Counted from the stretch's first letter, positions 25,576 to 37,436 are shown. The stretch is 64,000 nucleotides of DNA from Pseudorhodoferax sp032153935 (GCF_964253035.1 NZ_CAXUQL020000002.1:310001-374000), one strand, 5' to 3'. Numbers and translations: made by a program. The notes: generated from the sequence alone by a model not told the origin.

Positions 25576-26706
25576 TTAGGTCAGCGTCCTGGTGATCAAG
25601 AGCCGCTGGATGTCGGAGGTTCCTTCGTAAATCTGGCACACGCGCACGTCGCGGTAGATGCGCTCCACCGGGAAGTCGTTGACCACGCCGTAGCCGCCCA
25701 GGGTCTGGATCGCCGCGCTGCAGACGCGCTCGGCCATCTCGCTGGCGAACAGCTTTGCCATGGCGGCTTCCTTGAGGCAGGGCCGGCCGGCGTCGCGCAG
25801 GCTCGCGGCATGCCAGATCAGCTGGCGCGCGGCCTCGATCTGCGTCGCGCAATCGGCCAGCCTAAAGCCCACGGCCTGGTGCTGGAAGATCGGCACGCCG
25901 AAGCTCTCGCGTTCCTTGGCATAGGCCAGCGCAGCCTCGAAGGCGCTGCGTGCCATGCCCACGCTCTGCGCGGCGATGCCGATGCGCCCGCCCTCGAGCG
26001 CGCCCAGCGCGATCTTGTAGCCCTCGCCCTCGGCGCCGATCAGATGGTCCGCCGGAATGCGGCAGCCCTCGAAGTTGATCTGCGCCGTGTCGCTGCTGTG
26101 CTGGCCCAGCTTGTCCTCCAGCCGCGCGACCTGGTAGCCGGGCGTGTCGGTGGGCACGAGGAAAGCGCTCATGCCCTTCTTGCCTGCGCCCTTGTCGGTC
26201 ACGGCGATGACGATGGCCACGTGGCCGTTCTTGCCGCTCGTGATGAACTGCTTGACGCCATCGATCACGTAGCCGTCGCCATCACGGCGCGCCGTGGTGC
26301 GCAGGGCCGAGGCATCGCTGCCCACATGCGGCTCGGTCAGGCAGAAGGCGCCCAGCATCTGGCCTTGTGCCAGGGGTTGGAGCCAGCGCTTCTTCTGCGC
26401 AGCGTTGCCGTAGCGCATCAGGATCGCGTTGACCGGGCAGTTGGTCACGCTGATGGCGGTGCTGGTGCCGCCGTCGCCAGCGGCGATCTCTTCCAGCACG
26501 AGGGCCAGCGTGAGGTAGTCCAGGCCCGCGCCACCATGCTCCTCGGGTACGCAGATGCCGTAGGCACCGAGCGCGGCCAAGCCCTGGTGGGCGGCCTTGG
26601 GAAACAGGTGTTCGCGGTCCCATTGCGCGGCGTGGGGCCAGAGCTCGGCCTGCGCGAATGCCCGCACCGCGTCGCGCACGGCGAGCTGGTCGGCATCAAG
26701 CAGCAT
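25576..26706 (-). CDS. Acyl-CoA dehydrogenase
   Basis: This FAD enzyme catalyses the first oxidation of acyl-CoA beta-oxidation. The 376-residue protein has the family motifs AFCLTEPHVGSDA (about 125-137), the IGAEGEGYKIAL stretch and the catalytic Glu in IYEGTSDIQRLLI near the C-terminus. The start MLLDADQLAVRD is chosen over an upstream frame extension lying inside the thiolase gene. It overlaps the thiolase by 11 bp and forms a minus-strand operon with the thiolase and SDR. Short/medium or branched chain specificity cannot be fixed from motifs. Confidence 0.9.
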   Translation of the reverse strand: MLLDADQLAVRDAVRAFAQAELWPHAAQWDREHLFPKAAHQGLAALGAYGICVPEEHGGAGLDYLTLALVLEEIAAGDGGTSTAISVTNCPVNAILMRYGNAAQKKRWLQPLAQGQMLGAFCLTEPHVGSDASALRTTARRDGDGYVIDGVKQFITSGKNGHVAIVIAVTDKGAGKKGMSAFLVPTDTPGYQVARLEDKLGQHSSDTAQINFEGCRIPADHLIGAEGEGYKIALGALEGGRIGIAAQSVGMARSAFEAALAYAKERESFGVPIFQHQAVGFRLADCATQIEAARQLIWHAASLRDAGRPCLKEAAMAKLFASEMAERVCSAAIQTLGGYGVVNDFPVERIYRDVRVCQIYEGTSDIQRLLITRTLT

Positions 26707-27895
26707 CGCCGCCCTCCGCCAGCTCGATGGCCAGGGCGGTCGCCTCGCCGCCGCCAATGCACAGCGTGGCGATGCCGCGCTTCTTGCCGCGCGCCTGCAG
26801 CGCATGGATCAGCGTGACCATAATGCGCGCGCCGCTGGCGCCGATCGGGTGGCCCAGCGCACAGGCGCCGCCATTGACGTTGACGATGTCGTGCGACAGG
26901 CCGAGTTCGGTCATCAGCGCCATGGGCACGACGGCGAAGGCCTCGTTGATCTCCCACAGGTCCACATCGGCCACGCTCCAGCCGGCCTTGGCCAGCAGCT
27001 TCTGCGTGGCGCCCACGGGCGCGGTGGCGAACCAGTTGGGCTCCTGCGCGTGCGTGGTGTGGGCCACGATGCGCGCGATGGGCTTGGCGCCCAGGCGCTG
27101 TGCGGTGGAGGCGCGCGCCAGCACGAGCGCGGCGGCGCCGTCGTTGATCGACGAACTGGAGGCGGCGGTGATGGTGCCGTCCTTCTTGAACGCGGGCTTG
27201 AGCGTGGGGATCTTGTCGAGCTTGATCTTGCCCGGGCCTTCGTCCACGGCGACCAGTACATCACCGGCGCGGGTCTTGACCGTCACCGGCGCGATCTCTG
27301 CCTGGAAAGCGCCGGAAGTCGTGGCTTCCTGGGCGCGCCGCACGCTGGCCACGGCGAACTTGTCCTGCTCCTCACGCGTGAAGCCGTACTTGGCCGCGCA
27401 GTCCTCGCCGAAGGTTCCCATGGAGCGGCCGGCCTCGTAGGCGTCTTCCAGGCCGTCCAGCATCATGTGGTCCATCACGCGGTCGTGGCCGATGCGGATG
27501 CCGCTGCGGCCCTTGGGCAGCAGGTGCGGCGCGTTGGTCATGCTCTCCATGCCGCCGGCCACCATGACCTCGTGCGTGCCGGCCAGCAGCATGTCGTGCG
27601 CCAGCATGGCCGCCTTCATGCCCGAGCCGCACATCTTGGACAGCGTGACAGCACCGGCGCCCTTGGGCAGGCCGCCCTTGAACGCGGCCTGGCGCGCGGG
27701 CGCCTGGCCCTGGCCGGCCATCAGGCAGTTGCCGAACAGCACCTCGCCGACCGCGTCGGGCGAGATGCCGGCACGCTCGACGGCGGCCTTGATGGCCACG
27801 CCGCCGAGGTCATGTGCCGCCAGGCCGGCGAAGTCGCCCTGGAAGCCCCCCATGGGCGTGCGCGCGGCGCCGAGGATGACGATGGATTCAGACAT
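26696..27895 (-). CDS. Acetyl-CoA acetyltransferase (thiolase)
   Basis: The 399-residue thiolase cleaves 3-ketoacyl-CoA, or condenses acetyl-CoA. The nucleophilic Cys is in LSKMCGSGMKAA (about residue 90), the His in GHPIGASGARIM and the second Cys in LCIGGGEA. The start MSESIVILGAART is the family's conserved start. It lies between the SDR gene (23 bp upstream) and the acyl-CoA dehydrogenase (overlapping). A second SDR-thiolase pair is at 51618-53605. Confidence 0.92.
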   Translation of the reverse strand: MSESIVILGAARTPMGGFQGDFAGLAAHDLGGVAIKAAVERAGISPDAVGEVLFGNCLMAGQGQAPARQAAFKGGLPKGAGAVTLSKMCGSGMKAAMLAHDMLLAGTHEVMVAGGMESMTNAPHLLPKGRSGIRIGHDRVMDHMMLDGLEDAYEAGRSMGTFGEDCAAKYGFTREEQDKFAVASVRRAQEATTSGAFQAEIAPVTVKTRAGDVLVAVDEGPGKIKLDKIPTLKPAFKKDGTITAASSSSINDGAAALVLARASTAQRLGAKPIARIVAHTTHAQEPNWFATAPVGATQKLLAKAGWSVADVDLWEINEAFAVVPMALMTELGLSHDIVNVNGGACALGHPIGASGARIMVTLIHALQARGKKRGIATLCIGGGEATALAIELAEGGDAA

Positions 27896-27918
27896 GTTGG
27901 CTCCTTGATGAAATGCGC

Positions 27919-28677
27919 TCACTTCGGCGCCAGGCGAATGGCGCCGTCCAGGCGGATGACTTCGCCGTTGAGCATGTCGTTCTCGATGATGTGTCGGGCC
28001 AGCTTGGCGTAGTCCTGCGGCGTTCCAAGGCGCGACGGGAACGGCACGTTGGCGGCCAGCGCGTCCTGCACCTCCTTGGGCATGCCGAACAGCATCGGCG
28101 TGCCGAAGATGCCCGGGGCGATGGTCATGTTGCGGATGCCGCTGCGCGCGAGGTCGCGTGCGATCGGCAGCGTCATGCCGACCACGCCGCCCTTGGAGGC
28201 GCTGTAAGCGGCCTGGCCGATCTGGCCGTCGTAAGCGGCCACCGAGGCCGTGGAGATCAGCACGCCGCGCTCGCCCGTGGACTCGGGCTCGTTCTTCGCC
28301 ATCGCATCGGCCACCAGCCGGATCATGTTGAAGCTGCCGATGAGGTTCACAGTCACCGTCTTCGCGAACGCAGCCAGCCCGTGCGGTCCGCTCTTGCCCA
28401 CGGTCTTCTCGGCCGGCGCGATGCCGGCGCAGTTGACCAGGCCGGCCAGGCGGCCGAGCTGCAGAGCCGCCGCCACTGCGGCAGCACCGTCGGCCTCCTG
28501 GCTCACATCGCAGCGCACGAACACGCCACCGATGTCTTTGGCGACAGCCTCGCCGCGCTCGGCCTGCATGTCGGCGATCACGACCTTGCCGCCCTGGGCG
28601 GCCAGCATGCGCGCCGTGCCCTCACCCAGCCCGGACGCGCCGCCCGTGACGATGAATACATTGCCTTCGATCTTCAT
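27919..28677 (-). CDS. SDR-family 3-hydroxyacyl-CoA dehydrogenase (HSD17B10-like)
   Basis: The 252-residue short-chain dehydrogenase has the NAD-binding TGGASGLGEGTARM, the NCAGIAP segment and the catalytic YSASKGG with upstream Ser in STASVAAYDG. The sequence style (GIFGTPMLFGMP, then LNGEVIRLDGAIRLAPK) is that of type II 3-hydroxyacyl-CoA dehydrogenases. It is first in the SDR-thiolase-dehydrogenase operon and diverges from the AraC-type regulator at 28837. The start MKIEGNVFIV fits the family; upstream residues are spurious. Confidence 0.9.
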   Translation of the reverse strand: MKIEGNVFIVTGGASGLGEGTARMLAAQGGKVVIADMQAERGEAVAKDIGGVFVRCDVSQEADGAAAVAAALQLGRLAGLVNCAGIAPAEKTVGKSGPHGLAAFAKTVTVNLIGSFNMIRLVADAMAKNEPESTGERGVLISTASVAAYDGQIGQAAYSASKGGVVGMTLPIARDLARSGIRNMTIAPGIFGTPMLFGMPKEVQDALAANVPFPSRLGTPQDYAKLARHIIENDMLNGEVIRLDGAIRLAPK

Positions 28678-28836
28678 TGGATGCTCCTCATTCGGTGGTG
28701 TCAGCCAGCGGCCGGCACAATGTGCGGACGTGCACACCTCTGCAGCAGGCCGAGTCTAGGAAGCAGCCTCCTCCGAGGCGATGCCCAGGGACCCCGGAAT
28801 GCCTGGTGCGAATGGACACTCCGACGCCAGCGCCGT

Positions 28837-29889
28837 ATGCCACCCACACCCGCTCCCTCCGACCGCACCGCCCTCGCCGCTTCCAGCCCACGCGGCACGA
28901 TCTCCATCGGGCTCGTGCGCGAGGCCTTGCAGGTTGCACAGGAACAGGCGATCGATGTCGCTGGCGTGCTGGCCCATGCCGGCATCGCCGCCGAACTGCT
29001 GGACGCGCCGAAGGCCCGCGTCTCGGCGGCCGCGTACGCGCAGCTGTGGGCGGCCCTGGCAGACGCCATGGACGACGAGTTCTTCGGCATGGACCGCCAC
29101 CCCATGCGCCGCGGCAGCTTCCAGCTCATGTGCCAGGCCGCGCTGCAGGCCCGCACGCTCGAACGCGCCCTGCACCGCATGTGCGCCTGGCTGCATTGCG
29201 TGCTGGACGAGATCGGACTGGAGCTGCGCACCGAAGGTGACCGGGCCATCCTGCGCGTGCGTGAGAGCGGCCCGCCCCGGCGCATGTTCACCTACGCCAC
29301 CTTGCTGCTGCTTGTGCACGGCCTGTCGTGCTGGCTAGTGCGCCGCCGCATCCCGCTGACGGACGTGCGCTTTCGCTGCCCGATGCCGCCGGAGGCCGAG
29401 GACTACCGCACGCGCTTCAGCCCAACCGCAGCCTTCAACGCACCCGTCACCGAGATCAGCTTCGACGCCGCCTTCCTGTCCCACAAGCCGACAGCGAGCG
29501 AACTGGGCCTGCAATCCTTCCTGCGCGGGGCGCCCGCCAATCTGCTCGTGAAGTACCGCGACGATGCCAGTCTGGCCGCCCAGATTCGGCGCCGGCTGCG
29601 GCGCCAGCTGCCCGCCGAATGGCTGGAGCTCAACGCGCTGGCGCAGGACCTGCACCTCGCACCGACCACGCTGCAGCGCCGCCTGCAAGCCGAAGGCACA
29701 AGCTTTCAGGAGGTCAAGGATGCGCTGCGGCGCGACATTGCCATCGACCTGCTGAGCAGCTCGTCCCGCTCGGTCGGCGACGTGGCGGCCGAGGTCGGCT
29801 TCCTGGAGACCAGCGCGTTCCACCGTGCTTTCAAGAAGTGGACCGGCGTGAGTCCGGGTGCCTACCGCAACACGGCACGCCCTTCCTGA
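28837..29889 (+). CDS. AraC-family transcriptional regulator
   Basis: The 350-residue regulator has an arabinose-binding-type N-terminal domain and a C-terminal AraC double helix-turn-helix (from about 240: LNALAQDLHLAPTTLQRRLQAEG, then VGDVAAEVGFLETSAFHRAFKKWTG). It sits between two beta-oxidation gene groups pointing away from each other and probably controls one or both, sensing an acyl compound. The start MPPTPAPSDR is chosen inside a much longer open frame that runs antisense through the SDR and thiolase genes. Confidence 0.88.
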   Translation: MPPTPAPSDRTALAASSPRGTISIGLVREALQVAQEQAIDVAGVLAHAGIAAELLDAPKARVSAAAYAQLWAALADAMDDEFFGMDRHPMRRGSFQLMCQAALQARTLERALHRMCAWLHCVLDEIGLELRTEGDRAILRVRESGPPRRMFTYATLLLLVHGLSCWLVRRRIPLTDVRFRCPMPPEAEDYRTRFSPTAAFNAPVTEISFDAAFLSHKPTASELGLQSFLRGAPANLLVKYRDDASLAAQIRRRLRRQLPAEWLELNALAQDLHLAPTTLQRRLQAEGTSFQEVKDALRRDIAIDLLSSSSRSVGDVAAEVGFLETSAFHRAFKKWTGVSPGAYRNTARPS

Positions 29890-29983
29890 CACCCGCCCCC
29901 GATTCGTCCCTTTTGACGATAGCCGCGGGACCGTGGCATTCCTAGACTTCCCCGCTTTGCGGTGGAAGACGAAGGGAGTGCCA

Positions 29984-32131
<2,148 letters not shown>

Positions 32132-32149
32132 CCGACACGGAAATCCCCC

Positions 32150-33397
32150 ATGCACTTCCAACTTCCCGACGATGTCCAGCAGATGCAGCGCACGCTGCGC
32201 CGCTTCATGGACGAGCGCATCCTTCCGCGCAACAACGACTTCGAGCGCATCGCGGCCACCGGCCGGTTCCCGCTGGAAATCGTCGAGCCGCTGAAGGCCG
32301 AGGCCCGCGCGGCCGGCCTGTGGAACATGTTCCTGCCGGGCCTGCGCGAGGATGAACCCGGCACCCGCATGAGCAACATGCAGTACGCCCCACTGGCCGA
32401 GATCATCGGACGGCTGCATTGGGCGTCCGAGGTGTTCAACAGCAACGCGCCCGACACCGGCAACATGGAGCTGCTGCACCTATGGGCCTCGCCCGAGCAG
32501 AAGCAGCGCTGGCTGGTGCCGCTGCTGGACGGCACGATCCGCTCGTGCTTCGCGATGACCGAACCGGACGTGGCCTCGTCCGACGCCACGAACATCGCCA
32601 CCACCATCCGGCGCGACGGCGGCGACTACGTCATCAACGGGCGCAAGTGGTTCACCACCGGCGCTCTGCATCCCAACTGCAAGCTCTGCATCGTGATGGG
32701 CGTGACCGACGACGATCCTTCGGCCGCCAAGCACCGCCGCCATTCAATGGTGCTGGTGCCCATGGACGCGCCGGGCCTGAAGATCGTGCGCAACGTGCCC
32801 ATCATGCACCACCATGCACCAGAGGGCCATTGCGAGGTCACGTTCACCGATGTGCGCGTGCCGGTCGAGAACCTGCTGGGCGAGGAGAACGCCGGCTTCG
32901 CCCTGGCCCAGGCCCGCCTGGGCCCGGGCCGGGTGCACCACTGCATGCGCACCATCGGCCAGTGCGAGCTGGCCATGGAGCTGATGTGCGACCGCGCGCT
33001 GACGCGCCGCGCCTTCGGCAAGAACCTGTCGGACTTCGCCAACGTGCAGGACTGGATCGCCTACTCGCGCGTGGAGATCGACCAGGCCCGCCTCTACGTG
33101 CTGCAGGCGGCCTGGAAGATGGACACCTACGGCAACAAGTCCTCGCACATCGATGTGTCGGCCATCAAGCTGGTCGCCGCGCAGCTGCAGACGCGCGTGC
33201 TCGACCGCGCCATGCAGGTCTTCGGCGCCATGGGCGTGACGCCGGACACGCCGCTGTCCTTCCTGTGGTCCTGGGGCCGTGCCATGCGCTTCTTCGACGG
33301 CCCGGACGAGGTGCACCTGCGCACCATCGCGCGCACCGAGCTCGCCGCCGCCAAGGAGAAGCTCGGCTCGACCGCGGCCTACTACCGCACCGCTTAA
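32150..33397 (+). CDS. Acyl-CoA dehydrogenase, ACAD10/11-like
   Basis: The 415-residue flavoprotein has FAMTEPDVASSDATN and INGRKWFTTGALHPNC. The C-terminal active-site region reads FFDGPDEVHLRTIAR in place of the YEGT motif, typical of the ACAD10/11-like branch. Such members can act on long, branched or hydroxylated acyl-CoAs. It starts 18 bp after the fadB-like gene and is followed 9 bp later by the hydratase, so these genes form an operon. Confidence 0.88.
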   Translation: MHFQLPDDVQQMQRTLRRFMDERILPRNNDFERIAATGRFPLEIVEPLKAEARAAGLWNMFLPGLREDEPGTRMSNMQYAPLAEIIGRLHWASEVFNSNAPDTGNMELLHLWASPEQKQRWLVPLLDGTIRSCFAMTEPDVASSDATNIATTIRRDGGDYVINGRKWFTTGALHPNCKLCIVMGVTDDDPSAAKHRRHSMVLVPMDAPGLKIVRNVPIMHHHAPEGHCEVTFTDVRVPVENLLGEENAGFALAQARLGPGRVHHCMRTIGQCELAMELMCDRALTRRAFGKNLSDFANVQDWIAYSRVEIDQARLYVLQAAWKMDTYGNKSSHIDVSAIKLVAAQLQTRVLDRAMQVFGAMGVTPDTPLSFLWSWGRAMRFFDGPDEVHLRTIARTELAAAKEKLGSTAAYYRTA

Positions 33398-33406
33398 GGA
33401 GGCACC

Positions 33407-34207
33407 ATGCCCTACCCCGACAAGCCCGCCGAGGGCCCGCTGCTGCACTGGCGCGAAGGCGCCATCGCACACCTGCGCTTCAACCGACCGCAGGCGCTCA
33501 ACGCCATCGACGCACCGCTTGCCAGCGCCTTCCTGCGCGCCTGCCAGGACATCGCCGCCGATCCCGCGGTGCGCGTGGTCTGGATGTCGGCCGAAGGCCG
33601 CGCCTTCATGGCCGGCGGCGACATCGCGTCCATGGCCCAGAACCCTGCGGCCGTGGCCGACGAGCTGATCCCCGGCATGCACGGCGGCCTGCGCGTGCTG
33701 GCCGGCCTGGATGCGCCCGTCGTGGCCAGCGTGCAGGGGGCGGTGGCCGGCGGCGGGCTGGGCCTGCTGCTGGGCGGTGCCGACCTGGTTGTGGCGGCCG
33801 AGGGCACGCGCTTCGGCGTGGCCTACCCGCTGATCGGCGCCAGTTGCGACTGCTCCACTTCCTGGTCTCTGGCGCGCGTCGTGGGACTGCACCGCGCACT
33901 CGAGCTTGCGCTGCTCGCCGACAACGTGGACGCCATCGAGGCCCTGCATTTGGGCCTGTGCAACAAGGTGGTCCCGGCCGCTGAACTGGAAGCCGAATCG
34001 CGCAGGATCGTGGAGCGTCTGGCGGTCGGACCGACCAAAGCCTACGGCCGCCTGCGCCGGTTGATCCGCCAGTCGGTGGATACCGACTTCGCCACGCAGC
34101 TGGACGCCGAGGCCGAAGGCTTCCGGCATACCTCTGGCACCCAGGACTTCAGCGAAGGCGTGGCCGCCTTCCTGGCCAAACGCAAACCCCAATTCCAGGG
34201 AAAGTGA
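33407..34207 (+). CDS. Enoyl-CoA hydratase/isomerase family protein
   Basis: The 266-residue crotonase-fold protein has the CoA-binding oxyanion segments GRAFMAGGDIASMAQ and QGAVAGGGLGLLLGGAD. The position of the first catalytic Glu of classical hydratases carries a Gly-rich VAGGGLGLLL, so hydratase versus isomerase activity is open. A good AAGGAGG ribosome site precedes the ATG. It lies between the acyl-CoA dehydrogenase and the flavoprotein in one operon. Confidence 0.85.
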   Translation: MPYPDKPAEGPLLHWREGAIAHLRFNRPQALNAIDAPLASAFLRACQDIAADPAVRVVWMSAEGRAFMAGGDIASMAQNPAAVADELIPGMHGGLRVLAGLDAPVVASVQGAVAGGGLGLLLGGADLVVAAEGTRFGVAYPLIGASCDCSTSWSLARVVGLHRALELALLADNVDAIEALHLGLCNKVVPAAELEAESRRIVERLAVGPTKAYGRLRRLIRQSVDTDFATQLDAEAEGFRHTSGTQDFSEGVAAFLAKRKPQFQGK

Positions 34208-34209
34208 TC

Positions 34210-35181
34210 ATGAAAACGCGCATCACCGAGATGTTCGGCATCCGCTACCCCATCGTGCAGGGTGGCATGCAATGGGTCGGCACGGCCGAGATGGCCTCGG
34301 CCGTCTCCAATGCCGGCGGACTGGGCATCCTCACGGCGCTGACGCAGCCGACCCCGGACGCGCTGGCGGCCGAGATCGACCGCTGCCGCAGCATGACCGA
34401 CAAGCCCTTCGGCGTGAACCTCACGATCCTGCCCACCGTCAAGCCGCCGCCGTACGCCGAATACATCGACGCGCTGATCGGCCGCGGCGTGCGCATCGTG
34501 GAGACCGCCGGCAACAGCCCCAAGGAGCTGATCGGCCGCATGAAGGATGCCGGCGTGCGCATCGTCCACAAGTGCACCAGCGTGCGGCATGCCCTGTCCG
34601 CCGAGCGCAATGGCGTGGACGTGATCAGCATCGACGGCTTCGAGTGCGCCGGCCACCCGGGCGAGGACGATGTCGGTGGCCTGGTGTTGATCCCGCTGGC
34701 GGCCAAGGCCCTGCGCATTCCGGTGATCGCCTCCGGCGGCGTGGCCGACGGCCGTGGCATGGCCGCTGCCATGGTGCTGGGCGCCGAGGGCGTGAACATG
34801 GGCACGCGCTTCTGCGCCACGGTGGAAGCCCCGATCCACCACGAAATCAAGCAGGCCCTGGTGCGTGCCGGCGAGCGCGACACCAACCTGATCTTCCGCA
34901 CGCTGCACAACACCGGCCGGGTGCTCAAGAATGCCATCTCCGACGAGGTGATGGCCACCGAACGGCGCCCCGGCGGCTGCGAGTTCAAGGACATCCAGCC
35001 GCTCGTGGCAGGCCAGCGCGGCCGCGCCACGCTGCACAGCGGCGAGGTCGATGGCGGCCTGGTCTGGGCTGGCCAGGCGGTCGGGCTGGTGGACGACATC
35101 CCTACTTGCGCAGAACTGCTGGATCGCATGGTGGCTGATTGCAGAGCCGCATTGGGACGCGCAGGCGGACTGGCCGCCTGA
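34210..35181 (+). CDS. Nitronate monooxygenase-like FMN oxidoreductase
   Basis: The 323-residue TIM-barrel flavoprotein has family motifs: YPIVQGGMQWVG at the start, SIDGFECAGHPGE, and IPVIASGGVADGRGMAAAM for FMN phosphate binding. The family includes nitronate monooxygenases and FabK-type enoyl reductases. In a beta-oxidation operon a reductase-like or acyl-CoA-linked role is possible, but it is not shown. The ATG at 34210 is preferred; a GTG at 34204 overlaps the preceding stop. It is the last gene before the IS91-like element. Confidence 0.82.
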   Translation: MKTRITEMFGIRYPIVQGGMQWVGTAEMASAVSNAGGLGILTALTQPTPDALAAEIDRCRSMTDKPFGVNLTILPTVKPPPYAEYIDALIGRGVRIVETAGNSPKELIGRMKDAGVRIVHKCTSVRHALSAERNGVDVISIDGFECAGHPGEDDVGGLVLIPLAAKALRIPVIASGGVADGRGMAAAMVLGAEGVNMGTRFCATVEAPIHHEIKQALVRAGERDTNLIFRTLHNTGRVLKNAISDEVMATERRPGGCEFKDIQPLVAGQRGRATLHSGEVDGGLVWAGQAVGLVDDIPTCAELLDRMVADCRAALGRAGGLAA

Positions 35182-35372
35182 CGGTGCAGGTGGCGCCAAA
35201 ACGGTCACTGTGCAGTACGTCGCTTGGCTGCCCTGGATGGCGGCTGTGCAGCGCAGGACTAAACCGCTCGCGCGGTAGGCGCTCCGCGCGACGCGTGGCC
35301 GCGTGATTCCCGTGTTGCTGCCACCGTTGACGGCGAGGCAATCCCGCCTCGTTCATCGACGGAGCAGCAACC

Positions 35373-36248
35373 ATGGACACGATCAACCCGGCGGTCACGC
35401 CACTGCGTCAACGCATGCTCGAAGACATGCGCTTACGCAAACTGGATCCACGCACGCAGGTGGCCTACATCCGGGCCGTGCGCAAGCTGGCCGCCTACCT
35501 GCACCGCTCGCCCGACACAGCCAGCGTGGAGGACCTGCGGAACTTCCAGCTCCACCTGGTGGATACGGGCACCTCGCCCATGACGCTGAACGCCACGCAG
35601 ACCGGCCTGCGCTTCTTCTTCGACGTCACGCTGCAGCGGGTGGACCTGATGGCCCGCATGCATCCGGTCAAGCTGCCGCACAAGGTGCCCGTGGTGCTCA
35701 GCGTGCAGGAGACCACGCGCCTGATCGCCGCTGCCACCAACGTCAAACACCAGGCCGCGCTGTCAGTGGCCTACGGCGCCGGCTTGCGCGCCAGCGAGGT
35801 CATCGGCCTGAAGGTGACCGACGTGGACAGCCAGCGCATGACGCTGCGGGTGGAGCAAGGCAAGGGCCGCAAGGACCGCTACGCCATGCTCAGCCCGGTG
35901 TTGCTGCAGCGCCTGCGCACCTGGTGGCGCATTGCCAACGCCCAGGGCCGCATGCGGCCCGGTGGCTGGTTGTTCCCGGGCTTGGACCCTGCTGACCCGC
36001 TGACGCCGCGCCAGCTCAACCGCGCCATACACGCGGCTGCCGATGCTGCCGGTATCGACAAGCGCGTTTCCACGCACACGCTGCGCCACGGATTCGCAAC
36101 CCACTTGCTGGAGCGCAAGGTGGACATCCGCGTGATCCAGGTGCTGCTGGGCCACAAGCGCTTGGAGACGACGGCGATCTACACCCACGTGGCCACCGAT
36201 CTGCTGCGCGAGGTGATCGGCCCGCTGGAGCCGCTGCCGCCGTCCTGA
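35373..36248 (+). CDS. Tyrosine recombinase of IS91-like element
   Basis: The 291-residue XerC/D-like recombinase has a SAM-like N-terminal domain (RMLEDMRLRKLDPRTQVAYI) and a catalytic domain with YGAGLRASEVIGLK (Arg), HTLRHGFATHLLE (His, Arg), LLGHKRLETTAIYTHV (His, nucleophilic Tyr). Such integrase genes are co-located with IS91-type transposases in many proteobacterial elements. The transposase starts 9 bp downstream. A role in resolving or integrating the element is inferred. Confidence 0.88.
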   Translation: MDTINPAVTPLRQRMLEDMRLRKLDPRTQVAYIRAVRKLAAYLHRSPDTASVEDLRNFQLHLVDTGTSPMTLNATQTGLRFFFDVTLQRVDLMARMHPVKLPHKVPVVLSVQETTRLIAAATNVKHQAALSVAYGAGLRASEVIGLKVTDVDSQRMTLRVEQGKGRKDRYAMLSPVLLQRLRTWWRIANAQGRMRPGGWLFPGLDPADPLTPRQLNRAIHAAADAAGIDKRVSTHTLRHGFATHLLERKVDIRVIQVLLGHKRLETTAIYTHVATDLLREVIGPLEPLPPS

Positions 36249-36257
36249 GGTGCCGCC

Positions 36258-37436
36258 GTGGGACGGCCCACCCTGGAAGTGGCCGACGTCTTCCTCCAGC
36301 ACGGTCCGGCCTGGCGTGCCGCCCAGCGCGGCCACCTGAGCCTGGGCCAGCTCAAGGTCATGTCGGCCATCGCGCAGTGCCGCAGCGCGGCGCTGGGAGG
36401 ACACGTGCTGCGCTGCGAAGGCTGCGGTACCGACCAGGTCTCCTACAACTCCTGCAGGAACAGGCACTGCCCCAAGTGCCAGAGCGCGGCGGCTCAGCGC
36501 TGGCTGGACGCGCGCCAGGCCGATCTGCTGCCGGTGGAGTATTACCACGTGGTGTTCACGCTGCCGGCACCCGTGGCGGACATCGCGTACCAGAACAAGG
36601 CGGTCCTCTATGGCCTGCTGTTCGACCTGGCCGCCGAGGCACTGCTGACCATCGCGGCCGACCCGAAGCACCTGGGCGCCAGGATCGGCGCGACGCTGGT
36701 GCTGCACACCTGGGGTTCGGCGCTGACCCACCATCCGCACGTGCACGGCATCGTGCCCGGCGGCGGGCTGGCTTCGGACGGCAAGACCTGGGTGGCATGT
36801 CGCCCGGGCTTCTTCCTGCCGGTGCGGGTGCTGTCGCGCCTGTTCCGAAGGCGCTTCCTTGAAGAGCTGTGGCGGCTGCACGCGGGCGGCAAGCTGCAGT
36901 TCTTCGGCGAGCAGGCCGCCTTGGCCGACGCACGGGCATTCAAGCGTTGGCTGGCACCGCTGCGCCGAGTCGAATGGGTGGTCTATGCCAAGCGTCCCTT
37001 CGCCGGGCCGCAGGCTGTGCTGGCCTATCTGTCGCGCTACACCCACCGGGTGGCGATCTCCAACAGCCGGTTGCTCACGATGGACGAGCGCGGCGTGACG
37101 TTCCGCTGGAAGGACTACCGCGCCAAGGGCCGCACGCGTCACAAGGCCATGACGCTGGAGCCAGCGGAGTTCATGCGCCGCTTCTTGCTGCACGTGCTGC
37201 CCACCGGCTTGCATCGCATCCGGCACTACGGCCTGCTGGCCAACGGCTGCCGCAAAGCCAGCCTGGCGTTGGCGCGCGCGCTGCTGCAGGTCGTGCCAGA
37301 GCTGGTCGCGCCGAACAGCGACGCTACCGCATCGGCCCAGCCAGCGGCTACCTTCATCTGCCGGCACTGCGGCCAACCGATGGGCATCGTGCAGGTCTTC
37401 ATGCGCGGCATTGCCATCCGCGCACCGCCGCCATGA
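36258..37436 (+). CDS. IS91-family HUH transposase
   Basis: The 392-residue protein nicks single-stranded DNA for rolling-circle-type transposition. It has the N-terminal Cys cluster (LRCEGCGTDQ, NSCRNRHCPKCQ), the HUH motif in THHPHVHGIVPGG and the tyrosine region YLSRYTHRVAISNSRL. A second CxxC (CRHCGQP) lies near the C-terminus. The gene starts with GTG at 36258, and the frame is intact to 37436, so the element may be active. Confidence 0.9.
   Translation: MGRPTLEVADVFLQHGPAWRAAQRGHLSLGQLKVMSAIAQCRSAALGGHVLRCEGCGTDQVSYNSCRNRHCPKCQSAAAQRWLDARQADLLPVEYYHVVFTLPAPVADIAYQNKAVLYGLLFDLAAEALLTIAADPKHLGARIGATLVLHTWGSALTHHPHVHGIVPGGGLASDGKTWVACRPGFFLPVRVLSRLFRRRFLEELWRLHAGGKLQFFGEQAALADARAFKRWLAPLRRVEWVVYAKRPFAGPQAVLAYLSRYTHRVAISNSRLLTMDERGVTFRWKDYRAKGRTRHKAMTLEPAEFMRRFLLHVLPTGLHRIRHYGLLANGCRKASLALARALLQVVPELVAPNSDATASAQPAATFICRHCGQPMGIVQVFMRGIAIRAPPP

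Larger units (their letters stand above)
35373..37436 (+). mobile_element. IS91-like element: tyrosine recombinase plus HUH transposase (ends not located)
   Basis: The two genes at 35373 and 36258 form the known IS91-like arrangement of an upstream XerD-like integrase and a rolling-circle transposase. The element probably extends outside these genes, starting after 35181 and ending before about 37900. I could not identify the ori/ter ends, and IS91 elements make no target duplication. It separates the beta-oxidation genes from the defence-like genes. Confidence 0.8.

Noticed and set aside
27913..28836. N-terminal extension of the AraC-type regulator frame
   Set aside because: The 308 codons before 28837 are antisense to the SDR gene; the regulator domain begins after the ATG at 28837.
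35763..37376. Minus-strand open frame of 537 codons across the IS91-like genes
   Set aside because: Antisense shadow of recombinase and transposase, both of which have clear motifs.
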